Below are positions 7,757 to 14,851 of a stretch of 33,047 nt of DNA, piece by piece. A model generated the notes under the pieces. It did not search any database, had not been told where the DNA came from, and saw only the letters and a list, made by a program, of their open reading frames with translations. Source of the DNA: Parvularculaceae bacterium (lineage in GTDB: Bacteria > Pseudomonadota > Alphaproteobacteria > Caulobacterales > Parvularculaceae). The number at the start of each line of letters is the position of its first letter. The stretch's first letter is position 1. Where the stretch lies: assembly GCA_013389105.1 (NCBI GenBank), contig JACADZ010000088.1, positions 1-33,047 on the forward strand, written 5' to 3'. The position numbers and the translations under genes are program-made.

Positions 7757-7839
7757 GTGATACAAGATCACATTGAGGCCCCAATCGCGGCCCGTTCCCG
7801 ACACAAGCGCCCCTAATATGTCAGGCGTCGGCGGAGCGT
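7757..7839 (+). promoter_or_regulatory. 83-nt conserved upstream element, copy B
   Basis: It starts with GTGAT-N5-ATCAC (7757-7771), followed by CATT..GGCC..AATCGCG as in the other copies, and a -10-like TAATAT at 7814-7819. It is the most diverged copy in its second half but aligns over the same 83 positions without gaps, ending in GCGT at 7839. Confidence 0.55.
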
Positions 7840-7910
7840 TGTTCCAAAGACGACGGCGAGGCGGACCCTACGGTTCTCTCCCCAGCGCAAAGGGGTTCGT
7901 CTCGCCAATT
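7825..7910 (+). ncRNA. Candidate sRNA, copy B (3' end not determined)
   Basis: Downstream of element copy B, GGCGAGGCGGACC (7855-7867) pairs with GGTTCGTCTCGCC (7894-7906), giving 13 consecutive pairs including two G-T. The loop contains TTCTCTCCCCAGCGC (7874-7888), matching the loops of the other two copies. No T-rich terminator is visible after it, so the end is only the end of the hairpin. A minus-strand open frame for a membrane protein overlaps this hairpin. Confidence 0.4.
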
Positions 7911-8310
7911 TCCGGTCGGCCACGTGTCGAGGGAGGGGTTGCGGCGCCGGCGCGAGGCGTAGCCGCGGCGGCAGGCCAGCTCTCACGCCTCAACCAGCGC
8001 GCGCGGCTGAACGACATGAGGACCAAGATGGCCGGCAGCGCCGCCCCGTCGTTGAGCCCCTCCACGGACCGGATGACGCTGTTTTCTCCGGCGGCGAGGG
8101 TCCTCGCTGAAGGAATATTCAGTAGAGCCGCCAAACCGGCCGCACCGACCAGCGCGCCCGGAAGCGCAGCGGACCATGGCGTCGCCGTGAGGCCGACATA
8201 GGCGCGCAGTCCTAATTTCTTCCGTTCCCGGATGAGCGAGACAAGCCAAGCAATGGCGAGAACCGCGAAGGCCGCCCATTTTCCTTCTCCCCATTTCCAG
8301 GCGCCGTCAT
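7868..8310 (-). pseudogene. Possible degraded small membrane-protein gene
   Basis: The minus-strand frame ending at TAG 7868 encodes a convincing transmembrane stretch (WAAFAVLAIAWLVSLI) followed by the basic RERKKLG. A second hydrophobic segment (LPGALVGAAGLAALL) and a soluble tail follow. The frame has no ATG, GTG or TTG start upstream of the first helix. An ATG at 8310 lies one base out of frame (MTAPGNG...) and reaches a stop after about 30 codons. A single-base indel in the G- and A-rich stretch 8281-8296 would join the two. It may be a decayed gene, a sequencing error or a chance open frame. The family is not recognised. Confidence 0.3.
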
Positions 8311-8361
8311 GGCAGGGCTTCTTCGGCGATGCGCCCCCGCCGCCCGGGTTCGCAATATTTC

Positions 8362-8444
8362 GTGATACGATATCACATTCCGGCCTTAATCGCGCCGCCG
8401 CGCGGACACCCTTAGCCTCGAATAGAGCACTGTCTGAGGGGCGT
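8362..8444 (+). promoter_or_regulatory. 83-nt conserved upstream element, copy C
   Basis: The palindrome GTGATACGATATCAC (8362-8376) is followed by CATTCCGGCC, TTAATCGCGCC, GACACCCTTAG and the closing TGTCTGAGGGGCGT. It is very close to copy A in inverted orientation. A weak -10-like AATAGA lies at 8421-8426. Confidence 0.6.
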
Positions 8445-8682
8445 TACCCCAGGACATGGCGGGGCGGTTTTCGGATGCGCGATCCTCTCTCCCCAGCGCG
8501 CGAGAGCCGCCCCGCTGCCTTACGGGCTCGCCGCCCGGCGACCCAGCTGGCCCGTTTCAAAGAGAAATTCCGCCACCGAGACAATCGGGCAATCATAAGG
8601 AACCGATGCCCGTCGAAGGAGATTGCTCCGGGGTCGGACCTTTCGGATTTTTCATCATCCTGCGGAAACTGCAGTGTTTTTT
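8434..8682 (+). ncRNA. Candidate sRNA, copy C of the family
   Basis: After element copy C, GCGGGGCGG (8459-8467) pairs with CCGCCCCGC (8507-8515). An inner stem GCGCG/CGCGC (8477-8481 with 8497-8501) presents the loop ATCCTCTCTCCCCAG (8482-8496). Homology to copy A also covers GAGGGGCGT and AGGAC.TGGCGGGGC just before the hairpin. A possible weak end is the small hairpin CTGC/GCAG at 8660-8674 followed by a T6 run. That would give about 250 nt, similar to copy A. Both ends are inferred. Confidence 0.45.
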
Positions 8683-8699
8683 GATTTGGCAACCCGTTC

Positions 8700-9243
8700 T
8701 AATTCCGGGGTAGACTGGCGCGAGAAGGGGCTAGGGACTCGCCTGTTAGGGGAAAATAAACCATGGTTGCCCAACTATTGCCATAATCGGAATGTAAGTT
8801 TATAACATCACTGTAGCGGGCCAGCGTTTTCGCGCTCTTCCCCGCAAGGTGGGTCAAGAAATCGGTTTTGTTGCGTAGCCTCGAGTTTAGTTGCGTAAAG
8901 GGCGCGGACGGTCTCAAGTCCCCCATAGAGGCCGTCCGCACTCGTTCGTCTTGTCGACCCGCCGACTGACCATCTCCGGCCCTAAAAACTGAGTGCTTCG
9001 CCGCCAGCCAGCGGACAATGTCCGCTGTGACGGCGCCGCCCATTGCCGCCGGCGCGGGCCTTCGCTACAGACCCGCGCTCGCGTGTTGATCCTCCGGAGA
9101 AATGCGCGACCGGAGGCCTCGTCTCAGGGCGAACCCCGGCGCGGGAGGGGAGGGCCGAAGTCCAGGGCCCGATCCGTGACCGCGACCCTTTTCAACCCGC
9201 GCCACCGATTCGCCTCGGCGCGCGCGCACGCGAAAGGATACAT
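8700..9243. other. Gene-free leader region upstream of rplK
   Basis: I see no convincing gene here. The first 130 bases are unusually A+T rich for this window. A hairpin GCGGACGG/CCGTCCGC (8904-8911 with 8932-8939) is followed by TTCGTCTT and could be a terminator. A near-perfect palindrome, CAGCGGACA-A-TGTCCGCTG, lies at 9009-9027. A possible promoter for rplK is TTGCCG (9043-9048), a 17-nt spacer and TACAGA (9066-9071), leaving a leader of about 165 nt. secE and nusG, the usual upstream neighbours of rplK, are not here. Confidence 0.4.
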
Positions 9244-9675
9244 ATGGCGAAGAAAGTGACCGGCTTCCTCAAGCTCGAGGTGCCGGCCGGCGCGGCGAAT
9301 CCCTCGCCGCCGATCGGCCCCGCGCTTGGTCAGCGCGGATTGAACATCATGGAATTCTGCAAGTCCTTCAACGCCGCCTCGCAGGCGATGGAGAAGGGCA
9401 TGCCGGTTCCGGTCGTCATCACCATCTACTCCGACAAATCGTTCACCTATCAGATGAAGACGCCGCCGGCGTCCTACTTCCTGAAGAAGGCGGCGAAGAT
9501 CGAGAAGGGCGGGGCGACACCCGGCCGGGCGTCTTCCGGCACGGTGACCAAAGCGCAGTGCCGCGAGATCGCCAAGCAGAAACTCAAAGACCTCAACGCC
9601 ACCGACATCGAACAGGCGACCAAGATCATCATGGGCTCGGCTCGGTCGATGGGCCTCCAGGTTCAGGGAGATTGA
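9244..9675 (+). CDS. rplK: 50S ribosomal protein L11
   Basis: L11 binds 23S rRNA in the GTPase-associated centre of the large subunit. The 143-residue sequence has the family-standard N-terminal domain (proline-rich [13 protein letters not shown] near residues 21-33, the thiostrepton-site region). The C-terminal RNA-binding domain ends in [11 protein letters not shown]. Length is normal. The ATG at 9244 follows AAAGGA (9233-9238). rplA begins 4 nt after the stop, so the two form the usual pair. Confidence 0.98.
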   Translation: MAKKVTGFLKLEVPAGAANPSPPIGPALGQRGLNIMEFCKSFNAASQAMEKGMPVPVVITIYSDKSFTYQMKTPPASYFLKKAAKIEKGGATPGRASSGTVTKAQCREIAKQKLKDLNATDIEQATKIIMGSARSMGLQVQGD

Positions 9676-9679
9676 CGCG

Positions 9680-10375
9680 ATGGCGCACAACAAACGCATC
9701 AACAAGGCGCGCGCGAATGTAGATCGCGCCAAGGCCTATTCCGTCGCCGAGGCGGTGAAAGTCGTGAAAGCGAACGCCACCGCGAAGTTCGACGAGACGA
9801 TCGAAGTCGCCATGAACCTCGGCGTCGATCCGCGGCATGCGGATCAACAGGTCCGCGGCGTCGTCTCGCTGCCGAACGGCACGGGCCGTACGGTCCGCGT
9901 CGCAGTCTTCGCCAAGGACAAGAAAGCGGAGGAGGCCAAGGCCGCGGGGGCCGACATCGTCGGCGCCGAAGACCTGGTGCAGAAAGTTCAGGACGGGTTC
10001 GTCGATTTCGACCGTGTGATCGCAACGCCCGACATGATGGGTCTTGTCGGACGCCTCGGCAAAGTGCTGGGGCCGAAGGGCCTCATGCCGAACCCGAAAG
10101 TCGGCACCGTCACGCCGAACGTCGCGCAGGCGGTGAAAGACTCCAAAGGAGGCGCCGTCGAGTTCCGCGTCGAAAAGGCCGGCATTGTTCACGCCGGCGT
10201 CGGCAAGGCGAGCTTCAACGAGCAGGCGATCGCCGAAAACGTGCAGGCGTTCATCTCGGCGGTCGCGAAAGCCAAGCCTCCAGGCGCCAAGGGGACCTTC
10301 ATCAAGAAGATCTCGATCTCCTCGACCATGGGACCGGGCGTAAAGATCGATACGACGGCGGCGTCCGCCTCCTGA
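9680..10375 (+). CDS. rplA: 50S ribosomal protein L1
   Basis: L1 binds the L1 stalk of 23S rRNA and, in many bacteria, represses its own operon by binding the mRNA leader. The product is 231 residues, which is normal. Recognisable family blocks include [20 protein letters not shown] near residue 33, [14 protein letters not shown] near 60, and [12 protein letters not shown] near 130. The C-terminal [18 protein letters not shown] is also present. The start at 9680 is preceded by AGGGAG at 9666-9671, inside the end of rplK. A terminator follows at 10429, so rplJ-rplL are not in this unit. Confidence 0.98.
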   Translation: MAHNKRINKARANVDRAKAYSVAEAVKVVKANATAKFDETIEVAMNLGVDPRHADQQVRGVVSLPNGTGRTVRVAVFAKDKKAEEAKAAGADIVGAEDLVQKVQDGFVDFDRVIATPDMMGLVGRLGKVLGPKGLMPNPKVGTVTPNVAQAVKDSKGGAVEFRVEKAGIVHAGVGKASFNEQAIAENVQAFISAVAKAKPPGAKGTFIKKISISSTMGPGVKIDTTAASAS

Positions 10376-10428
10376 TAGCCGCGTCGCATCCGGCGCGCGC
10401 CGGGTCGCAACGCCGTCAGATTCCTGGA

Positions 10429-10453
10429 AGGGGCGGCTGCGGCCGCCCTTTTC
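10429..10453 (+). terminator. Intrinsic terminator after rplKA
   Basis: GGGCGGC (10431-10437) pairs with GCCGCCC (10442-10448) around a TGCG loop and is followed by TTTT. It ends the rplK-rplA unit about 55 nt after the rplA stop. Confidence 0.75.
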
Positions 10454-10478
10454 ATTGAGGCCGCGCCCGCGCTCGGGG

Positions 10479-10687
10479 ATGACTAAATTGCTCGCCGCCT
10501 TGGCTCTTGCGGCGCTGGCGCTCGGCGCCGCGTCGGCTCTTGCGCGGGCGCCTGACAAGATCTCGAATTTTTCCTCGCCGCCGCTGGCGACCGAACCGGC
10601 GGTCTTTCTTGCGTTGACCGCACCATGTTCATCGAGAAGAAAATCGAGGTCGACGGCGTAGAAGAAGAGCGCGATGTCGGCTCGTGA
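10479..10687 (+). pseudogene. Small secreted protein ORF, apparently frameshifted
   Basis: The ATG at 10479 opens a clear signal peptide (TKLLAALALAALALGAASALA) followed by RAPDKISNFSSPPLATEPAVFL. In this frame the rest degenerates into Ser/Arg-rich sequence and stops at about 10661. One frame over, gene-like sequence continues as VDRTMFIEKKIEVDG and ends EERDVGS at TGA 10685-10687. The total length of 209 nt is one base away from a multiple of three, as expected for a single indel near 10605-10620. It could be a young pseudogene or a sequence error. I do not recognise the protein. Confidence 0.4.
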
Positions 10688-10779
10688 GCCGGCGGCGTCG
10701 CATTTCGCGCGCAGCGTTAACGGATGATTTGCGCCCTTGAGGCGAGAGTGCCGCGTCAACGAGTGCGACGCGAGAACGC

Positions 10780-11907
10780 ATGTCCGCCGCCAACGCCGCC
10801 GCCTTCGCCCGCGAGACCATTGGCGGCAGAATGTCCGCCTGCGGCGCGACTTCTGGCTTCGACTATATGCGCATCTGCCTCGCGCTGGCGGTGCTGTCCT
10901 GGCACGCGGTTCCGATCACGCAGGGACGGGAGGCGGCGGACGCGCTGCTCGACGGGCTCCTGGGGCCGCCGGTTCGCCTCATTTTGCCGATGTTCTTCGC
11001 GCTCTCCGGTTTCCTCGTTACGGCGAGCCTCTTTCGCACGCCGTCGATCCGCGTGTTCCTGCTGTTTCGAGCTCTGCGGATCGGGCCGGCGCTCGCGGTC
11101 GAGGTCGCGCTCTCGGCGCTGCTGCTCGGCCCTCTGTTTACGACGCTTGCGCTTGGAACCTATTTCACCGCGCCGGACTTCTTCAGATATTTCACCAACG
11201 CCGTCGGCATTGTGAACTACGAGCTGCCGGGCGTCTTCGCCGATCATCCGGTGACGGCGGTCAATGGCGGCCTGTGGACCGTCCCATACGAGCTTGAATG
11301 CTATATCGCGCTGACGGTTCTCTATTTGCTGTCGTTCATGCGCCGGCCGTATTTTCTCCTCGGCGCGACGCTTGCCGGCGGCTTTGTCGTCGGCGCCATG
11401 TCGTTCATGCCGGCGATCTCGGCGCTGGGCGCCGAGGGCGCTAATCCCTTCAACTACCAGAACGCCCTTGACGCGAGCGTTCAGCCGCGCCGCATTCTCG
11501 TGCTCTCGTTCCTCGCCGGCGCCGTGGTCTATCTCTTCCGCGAGCGGCTGACGCTCAATCCCTTGTATGCGGCGCTGGCCGTCGTCCTCGGCCTCGCCCT
11601 GCTGACTTCGCCGTTCCTTTACGGATTTGCGCCGCTGCCGATCGCCTATGCGACGGTCTATTTGGGTCTCCTCAATCCGCCGCGGCACAAGCTCGTCCTG
11701 TCCGGCGATTATTCCTACGGCGTCTATCTTTACGCCTTCCCGATCCAGCAGATGGTCTACGCCCTGGGCCCCGGGCAATCGGCGCTCGCGAACGCGGCGC
11801 TGAGCACGCTCGCCGCCGCCCTCTTCGCCGTCTTCTCCTGGCGCCTGATCGAGCGCCCGGCGCTCGCGCTGCGCAAGCGCTTCACCCCCAAGCCGGGCCC
11901 CGCATAA
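10780..11907 (+). CDS. Acyltransferase 3 family membrane protein
   Basis: This family (PF01757, with OafA, ExoZ and NodX) transfers acyl groups, usually acetyl or succinyl, to surface sugars at the inner membrane. The protein is up to 375 residues with about ten hydrophobic helices. Typical landmarks are the helix-1 block RICLALAVLSWH with the conserved His, LPMFFALSGFLVT, and GGLWTVPYELECY. YSYGVYLYAFPIQQ and the closing ERPALAL segment complete the pattern. The start is uncertain: the ATG at 10831 (MSACGATSGFDYMR) is also possible and neither has a good ribosome binding site. No neighbour is obviously functionally linked, so the acceptor is unknown, although the exopolysaccharide genes near 31,000 would be a possible client. 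Confidence 0.88.
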   Translation: MSAANAAAFARETIGGRMSACGATSGFDYMRICLALAVLSWHAVPITQGREAADALLDGLLGPPVRLILPMFFALSGFLVTASLFRTPSIRVFLLFRALRIGPALAVEVALSALLLGPLFTTLALGTYFTAPDFFRYFTNAVGIVNYELPGVFADHPVTAVNGGLWTVPYELECYIALTVLYLLSFMRRPYFLLGATLAGGFVVGAMSFMPAISALGAEGANPFNYQNALDASVQPRRILVLSFLAGAVVYLFRERLTLNPLYAALAVVLGLALLTSPFLYGFAPLPIAYATVYLGLLNPPRHKLVLSGDYSYGVYLYAFPIQQMVYALGPGQSALANAALSTLAAALFAVFSWRLIERPALALRKRFTPKPGPA

Positions 11908-12066
11908 GTTCGCTGATTTCCAAACCGAAACAGTCTCTTGAGTTCCAGAGACCAATCTGAAGCGGGTATTTGGTTAACCGCGAGGGTCCTGCCGGCCGAT
12001 TGTCTTGCCCCCGGAGTTGACGTACTAATAGAATGTTAAACTGGCTGTCTGGCGTGGAGGGGTAAG

Positions 12067-12519
12067 ATGAAAATTTGGTTAGGCGTCGCCGCGGCGGCGC
12101 TTTTATCCGCCGCGCCTTTGGGCGACGCCCTGGCGGGCGGAGTCACGAAGGCGGAGATCGCGCGGGCGCTCGCGAGCGAGGGCTATTCGGTTCAGGACCT
12201 GCAGGCCGACAAGATCGCTGTAAAGGTCGGCGACTACACGATCGTCGTGGTGGTCGATGGTCCGGACGCAGACGTTTCCTATTTTACGTGGTTCCCGAGC
12301 CTCTCGATTCATCAACTGGGACACGAGTTTCTGACCAAGTGGAACAGCGAGGTGAAGTTCGGCCGCGCCTATGTGGACGGCGACGGCGACATCGCGATCC
12401 AGATGGATAGAAATTCCGCGGGGGGCGTTTCGATCGAGAACATCAAGTCCGATTTCGACGTGTTCGTGCTGCTCGCGTCGAAGTTCCTTTCGGACGTCGA
12501 GAACCGCGCCACGGCCTGA
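12067..12519 (+). CDS. YbjN domain-containing exported protein
   Basis: The 150-residue precursor starts with a signal peptide (hydrophobic core AAAALLSAAPL, probable cleavage after ALA23). The mature domain has the YbjN-type pattern. A helix (TKAEIARALASEGYSV) is followed by alternating strands (IAVKVGDYTIVVVV, SYFTWFP) and a WNSEVKFGRAYVDGDGDI-like segment. A C-terminal helix carries VLLASKFLSDV. YbjN proteins are small regulators or chaperone-like folds. Exported versions of unknown role are common in alphaproteobacteria. The ATG has GGAGGGG 4 nt upstream. A strong terminator follows, so it is probably monocistronic. Confidence 0.85.
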   Translation: MKIWLGVAAAALLSAAPLGDALAGGVTKAEIARALASEGYSVQDLQADKIAVKVGDYTIVVVVDGPDADVSYFTWFPSLSIHQLGHEFLTKWNSEVKFGRAYVDGDGDIAIQMDRNSAGGVSIENIKSDFDVFVLLASKFLSDVENRATA

Positions 12520-12533
12520 TCTGTGATAACATT

Positions 12534-12571
12534 CGCGCCCTGCGTGCCCCGCAGGGCGCGATTCGTTTTTT
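12534..12571 (+). terminator. Intrinsic terminator after the YbjN gene
   Basis: CGCGCCCTGCG (12534-12544) pairs with CGCAGGGCGCG (12550-12560), giving an 11-bp stem around TGCCC. ATTCG and a run of six T follow. Confidence 0.88.
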
Positions 12572-12745
12572 ACGTTGCAACCGAACGGTGAATCGCGGAA
12601 GACTACGCTCTCGTAATGAAGCGCGGTTGGGTTGGAGGCGCGGCGGCGCCTCGGTATAGTTAAGAACAACAGATCAGAGGGAACGGGCGCCGTCGCAGGA
12701 CCAAGTTCGAGGGGCGGCGCGCGCTGGGGGCAGCCGGCGGAAGTC

Positions 12746-13270
12746 ATGGCAGAAAATCTGGACCGCGGCGGCGGCGACGACGGCAAGGAAGAAGTCCTGA
12801 CCTTGCGCGGCATCGTCAAATGGTTCGACCCGACCAAAGGCTACGGGTTTATTGTTTCGACCAGCGGCGAAGGCGACATTCTCATCCACTCCTCGTGTCT
12901 GCGCGACGCGGGTCGCGTCACCGCCCGCGAGGGGGCGACCGTCGATTGCCGGGCGGTGCGGCGTCCCAAGGGACTCCAGGCGACCAAAATCCTTGCGATC
13001 GACGAGAGCACGGCGACCACCGTGGCGGCGATTGTGTCGCAAACGCCGGCGGGGGATTTCGTCCGCGCCGGGGTCAAGTGGTTCAACCGGGCGAAAGGCT
13101 TTGGGTTCCTGACGCGCGGGGAGGGGACCGAGGACATCTTCGTCCATATGGAGACGCTGCGCCGTTGCGGCATGGGCGAGCTCATGCAGGGCCAGCGCCT
13201 GCAGGTCTCTTTCGCCGCCGGGGCGAAAGGGCTTCTCGCCATCGACGTCCGGCCGGATCCCGAGAACTGA
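12746..13270 (+). CDS. Tandem cold-shock-domain protein
   Basis: The 174-residue protein holds two cold-shock (OB-fold) RNA/DNA-binding domains. Domain 1 spans about residues 18-85, with RNP1 KGYGFI at 31-36 and RNP2-like DILIH. Domain 2 spans about 105-170, with RNP1 KGFGFL at 117-122 and DIFVHMETL. An acidic and glycine-rich N-terminal tail precedes domain 1. Double-CSD proteins of this size are typical of alphaproteobacteria and act as RNA chaperones in stationary phase or stress. The ATG at 12746 is preferred over upstream in-frame starts, because the extra N-terminal sequence is low complexity and a GGCGGA site lies just before it. Confidence 0.95.
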   Translation: MAENLDRGGGDDGKEEVLTLRGIVKWFDPTKGYGFIVSTSGEGDILIHSSCLRDAGRVTAREGATVDCRAVRRPKGLQATKILAIDESTATTVAAIVSQTPAGDFVRAGVKWFNRAKGFGFLTRGEGTEDIFVHMETLRRCGMGELMQGQRLQVSFAAGAKGLLAIDVRPDPEN

Positions 13271-13379
13271 CCGCGTAGACCTCGCCGGCGCGGGGTCGTC
13301 CTTTACAATCGCGCCAATTTATCCAATTTCACGCCCGGCGGCGGCGGGTCAGCCACGGGTCGTCGCCACGATCCGCCGT

Positions 13380-13456
13380 CGGGGCGTAGCGCAGTCTGGT
13401 AGCGCATCTGCTTTGGGAGCAGAGGGTCGCAAGTTCGAATCTTGCCGCCCCGACCA
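13380..13456 (+). tRNA. tRNA-Pro (anticodon TGG)
   Basis: The acceptor CGGGGCG pairs with CGCCCCG. The anticodon stem TCTGC/GCAGA has loop TTTGGGA, giving anticodon TGG. The T-arm has AGTTCGAAT, and CCA is encoded. Twenty-five bases downstream the NDUFS4-like gene begins, so the two may share a transcript. Confidence 0.95.
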
Positions 13457-13481
13457 CGCGGGAAAGGGTTTTGGAGGACGC

Positions 13482-13790
13482 ATGCTGGCGCGCATCTACC
13501 AGCCGTCGAAGACGGCCATGCAATCGGGCCGGGCCAAGAGCGGCGCCTGGCGGCTTGAATTCGAGGCGGAGGCCGCGCGCCGGATCGATCCGCTCATGGG
13601 CTGGACCTCGGCGGCGGACATGCGGTCGAACCAGGTGATGCTGGAGTTCGAGACCAAAGAAGCGGCGATCGCTTACGCCGAGCGGCATTCAATTCCCTAT
13701 CAGCTGTTCGAAAGCCATGCGCCGGTCCCGGTTTCCAAGGCGTATTCTGACAATTTCGCCTACCGCCGCCGCATGCCCTGGACGCATTAG
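13482..13790 (+). CDS. NDUFS4-like accessory subunit of respiratory complex I
   Basis: The 102-residue protein matches the ETC complex I NDUFS4/AQDQ family (PF04800), a stabilising accessory subunit of NADH:ubiquinone oxidoreductase at the cytoplasmic face of the membrane. Family signatures are an N-terminal [14 protein letters not shown], then W.LEFE, LMGWTS..D......L.F.TKE.AIAYAE, and a C-terminal Y.DNFAYRR.MPWTH. This subunit is shared by alphaproteobacteria and mitochondria. The ATG at 13482 has GGAGG 5 nt upstream. It lies between two tRNA genes and away from a nuo operon, which is usual for this gene. Confidence 0.95.
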   Translation: MLARIYQPSKTAMQSGRAKSGAWRLEFEAEAARRIDPLMGWTSAADMRSNQVMLEFETKEAAIAYAERHSIPYQLFESHAPVPVSKAYSDNFAYRRRMPWTH

Positions 13791-13868
13791 GCGATTGTTC
13801 GCCGCGAGCAGGCCAATCCCGAGGCCCGTTTCCCGGTCACGGCTCTTCCTATATCCCTCCCCACACGC

Positions 13869-13945
13869 GGTCCCGTAGCTCAGCTGGATAGAGCACCCGC
13901 CTTCTAAGCGGGATGTCGCAGGTTCGAGTCCTGCCGGGATCGCCA
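13869..13945 (+). tRNA. tRNA-Arg (anticodon TCT)
   Basis: The acceptor GGTCCCG pairs with CGGGATC (second pair G-T). The anticodon stem CCCGC/GCGGG has loop CTTCTAA, giving anticodon TCT. The T-arm has GGTTCGAGTC, and CCA is encoded. It decodes AGA and AGG, rare codons in GC-rich genomes. Confidence 0.95.
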
Positions 13946-13968
13946 CGGATTAAAGGAAGGGTCTGCGA

Positions 13969-14496
13969 TCACTCCGACTTGTCGCCCCGGGACTGAAGCC
14001 AGTCCGAGACCGAGAAAGCGATGGCGGAGACGACGAGGGTCAGGTGAATCCCGACCAGCCACATGAGGTCGCGGTCAGTGGTTTTCTCGACCGACATGAA
14101 CGCCTTCAGAACCTGAACGCCGGAAATGAGAACGATAGAGGCGAGGAGCTTCTGCTTCAGCTGGGCGAAATCGACCTTCGTCATCCAGTCCGGCCAGTCT
14201 TCGTGCTCGCCCGATCTGATGCGCGAGACGAAATTCTCGTAGCCCGAATAGACGACGATCAGGATGAGGCTGCCCATCAGCGCGAGGTCGATGAGAGACA
14301 GGGCGCCGAGGATCGCTTCCTCTTCGCCGAAAGCTGAGCCGCCGGAGAAGACCGTGGCCGCGCTCGAAACATAGGCGATGAGGATCGCCGCAAACTCGGC
14401 GAACAGCACGGCGAGCGCGACGATGAGCCCGAGATAGAAGGGAGCCATCAGCCAGCGCGCCGCGAAAAGAATTTTCTCGATGAAACGTTCGATCAT
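13969..14496 (-). CDS. UPF0114 (YqhA/TIGR00645) family membrane protein
   Basis: The 175-residue protein has four hydrophobic helices: about residues 13-43, 65-85, 115-130 and 147-165. Family hallmarks are the N-terminal IEKILFAARWLMAPFYLGL and the loop SGYENFVSR. WPDWM...DF..LK.KL and the C-terminal VSAIAFSVSDW also match. Function is unknown. YqhA proteins are inner-membrane proteins of about this size. The ATG at 14496 begins MIERFIEKILF, the usual family start. No good ribosome binding site is visible. The DUF6671 remnant lies 65 nt upstream on the same strand. Confidence 0.92.
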   Translation of the reverse strand: MIERFIEKILFAARWLMAPFYLGLIVALAVLFAEFAAILIAYVSSAATVFSGGSAFGEEEAILGALSLIDLALMGSLILIVVYSGYENFVSRIRSGEHEDWPDWMTKVDFAQLKQKLLASIVLISGVQVLKAFMSVEKTTDRDLMWLVGIHLTLVVSAIAFSVSDWLQSRGDKSE

Positions 14497-14561
14497 GCGC
14501 GCGCGATTACCGGGATTCGGCGCGCGCACGGGGGGGAAATCGTACAAGCCGACGGCGCCGG

Positions 14562-14813
14562 TTACGGATTGCAGGCTTCGCAGAGCATCTTTGGCGCGAA
14601 AACAAGACCGTCCGGCCGCGGCTCTCTTTCCGTGTGGGGGCGCCGCACGCAGCCATGGACTTCATGCGCAATCAGGCCGGTTTCGCATCCACAGAACTCG
14701 CAGCCCAGCCCCGCCTCGACCGCGACCCGGCCCCAACCGGGCGTCTTACAGCGCGAACAGGGTGTCGCAAGCCGCTCCGCCGTTTTGGCGGCGAGCGCGC
14801 CGATCGCCGCCAT
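14562..14813 (-). pseudogene. C-terminal remnant of a DUF6671 protein next to tRNA-Ser
   Basis: The frame encodes the cysteine-rich end of a protein I recognise as DUF6671-like: TPCSRCKTPGWG, then GCEFCGCETG, then an R.DG.....MLCEACNP ending. The four CxxC-type pairs suggest two zinc sites. Members I know are several times longer, with an N-terminal region before the TPC.RC motif. Here the ATG at 14813 leaves only 83 residues. The frame stays open upstream through about 14851, but only into the tRNA-Ser gene that starts there. The gene body has therefore been lost and the remainder butts against the 3' end of the tRNA, the classic position of an integration or deletion scar. A functional small zinc protein cannot be excluded. 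Confidence 0.55.
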
Positions 14814-14851
14814 CCTAGCACGATCCGGTTTGGCCGGCGGCGACCAAATGC

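Noticed and set aside
7757-8376. parS or CRP sites as explanation of GTGAT-N5-ATCAC
   Set aside because: It is not the TGTTTCACGTGAAACA parS consensus, and the half-site spacing is one base longer than the CRP consensus. A CRP/FNR-family relative remains possible.
8232-8684. Plus-strand frame of 150 codons covering element copy C
   Set aside because: It runs through the repeated element and hairpin, which are conserved as nucleotides, not as protein. The translation is Arg/Pro/Ser-rich without domain-like pattern.
8699-9043. Minus-strand frame of 114 codons upstream of rplK
   Set aside because: It has no ribosome binding site, no recognisable motif and mixed codon use. More likely gene-free leader sequence.
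9629-10759. Minus-strand open frame of 376 codons opposite rplA
   Set aside because: rplA is certain. This frame is its antisense shadow, extended into the intergenic region.
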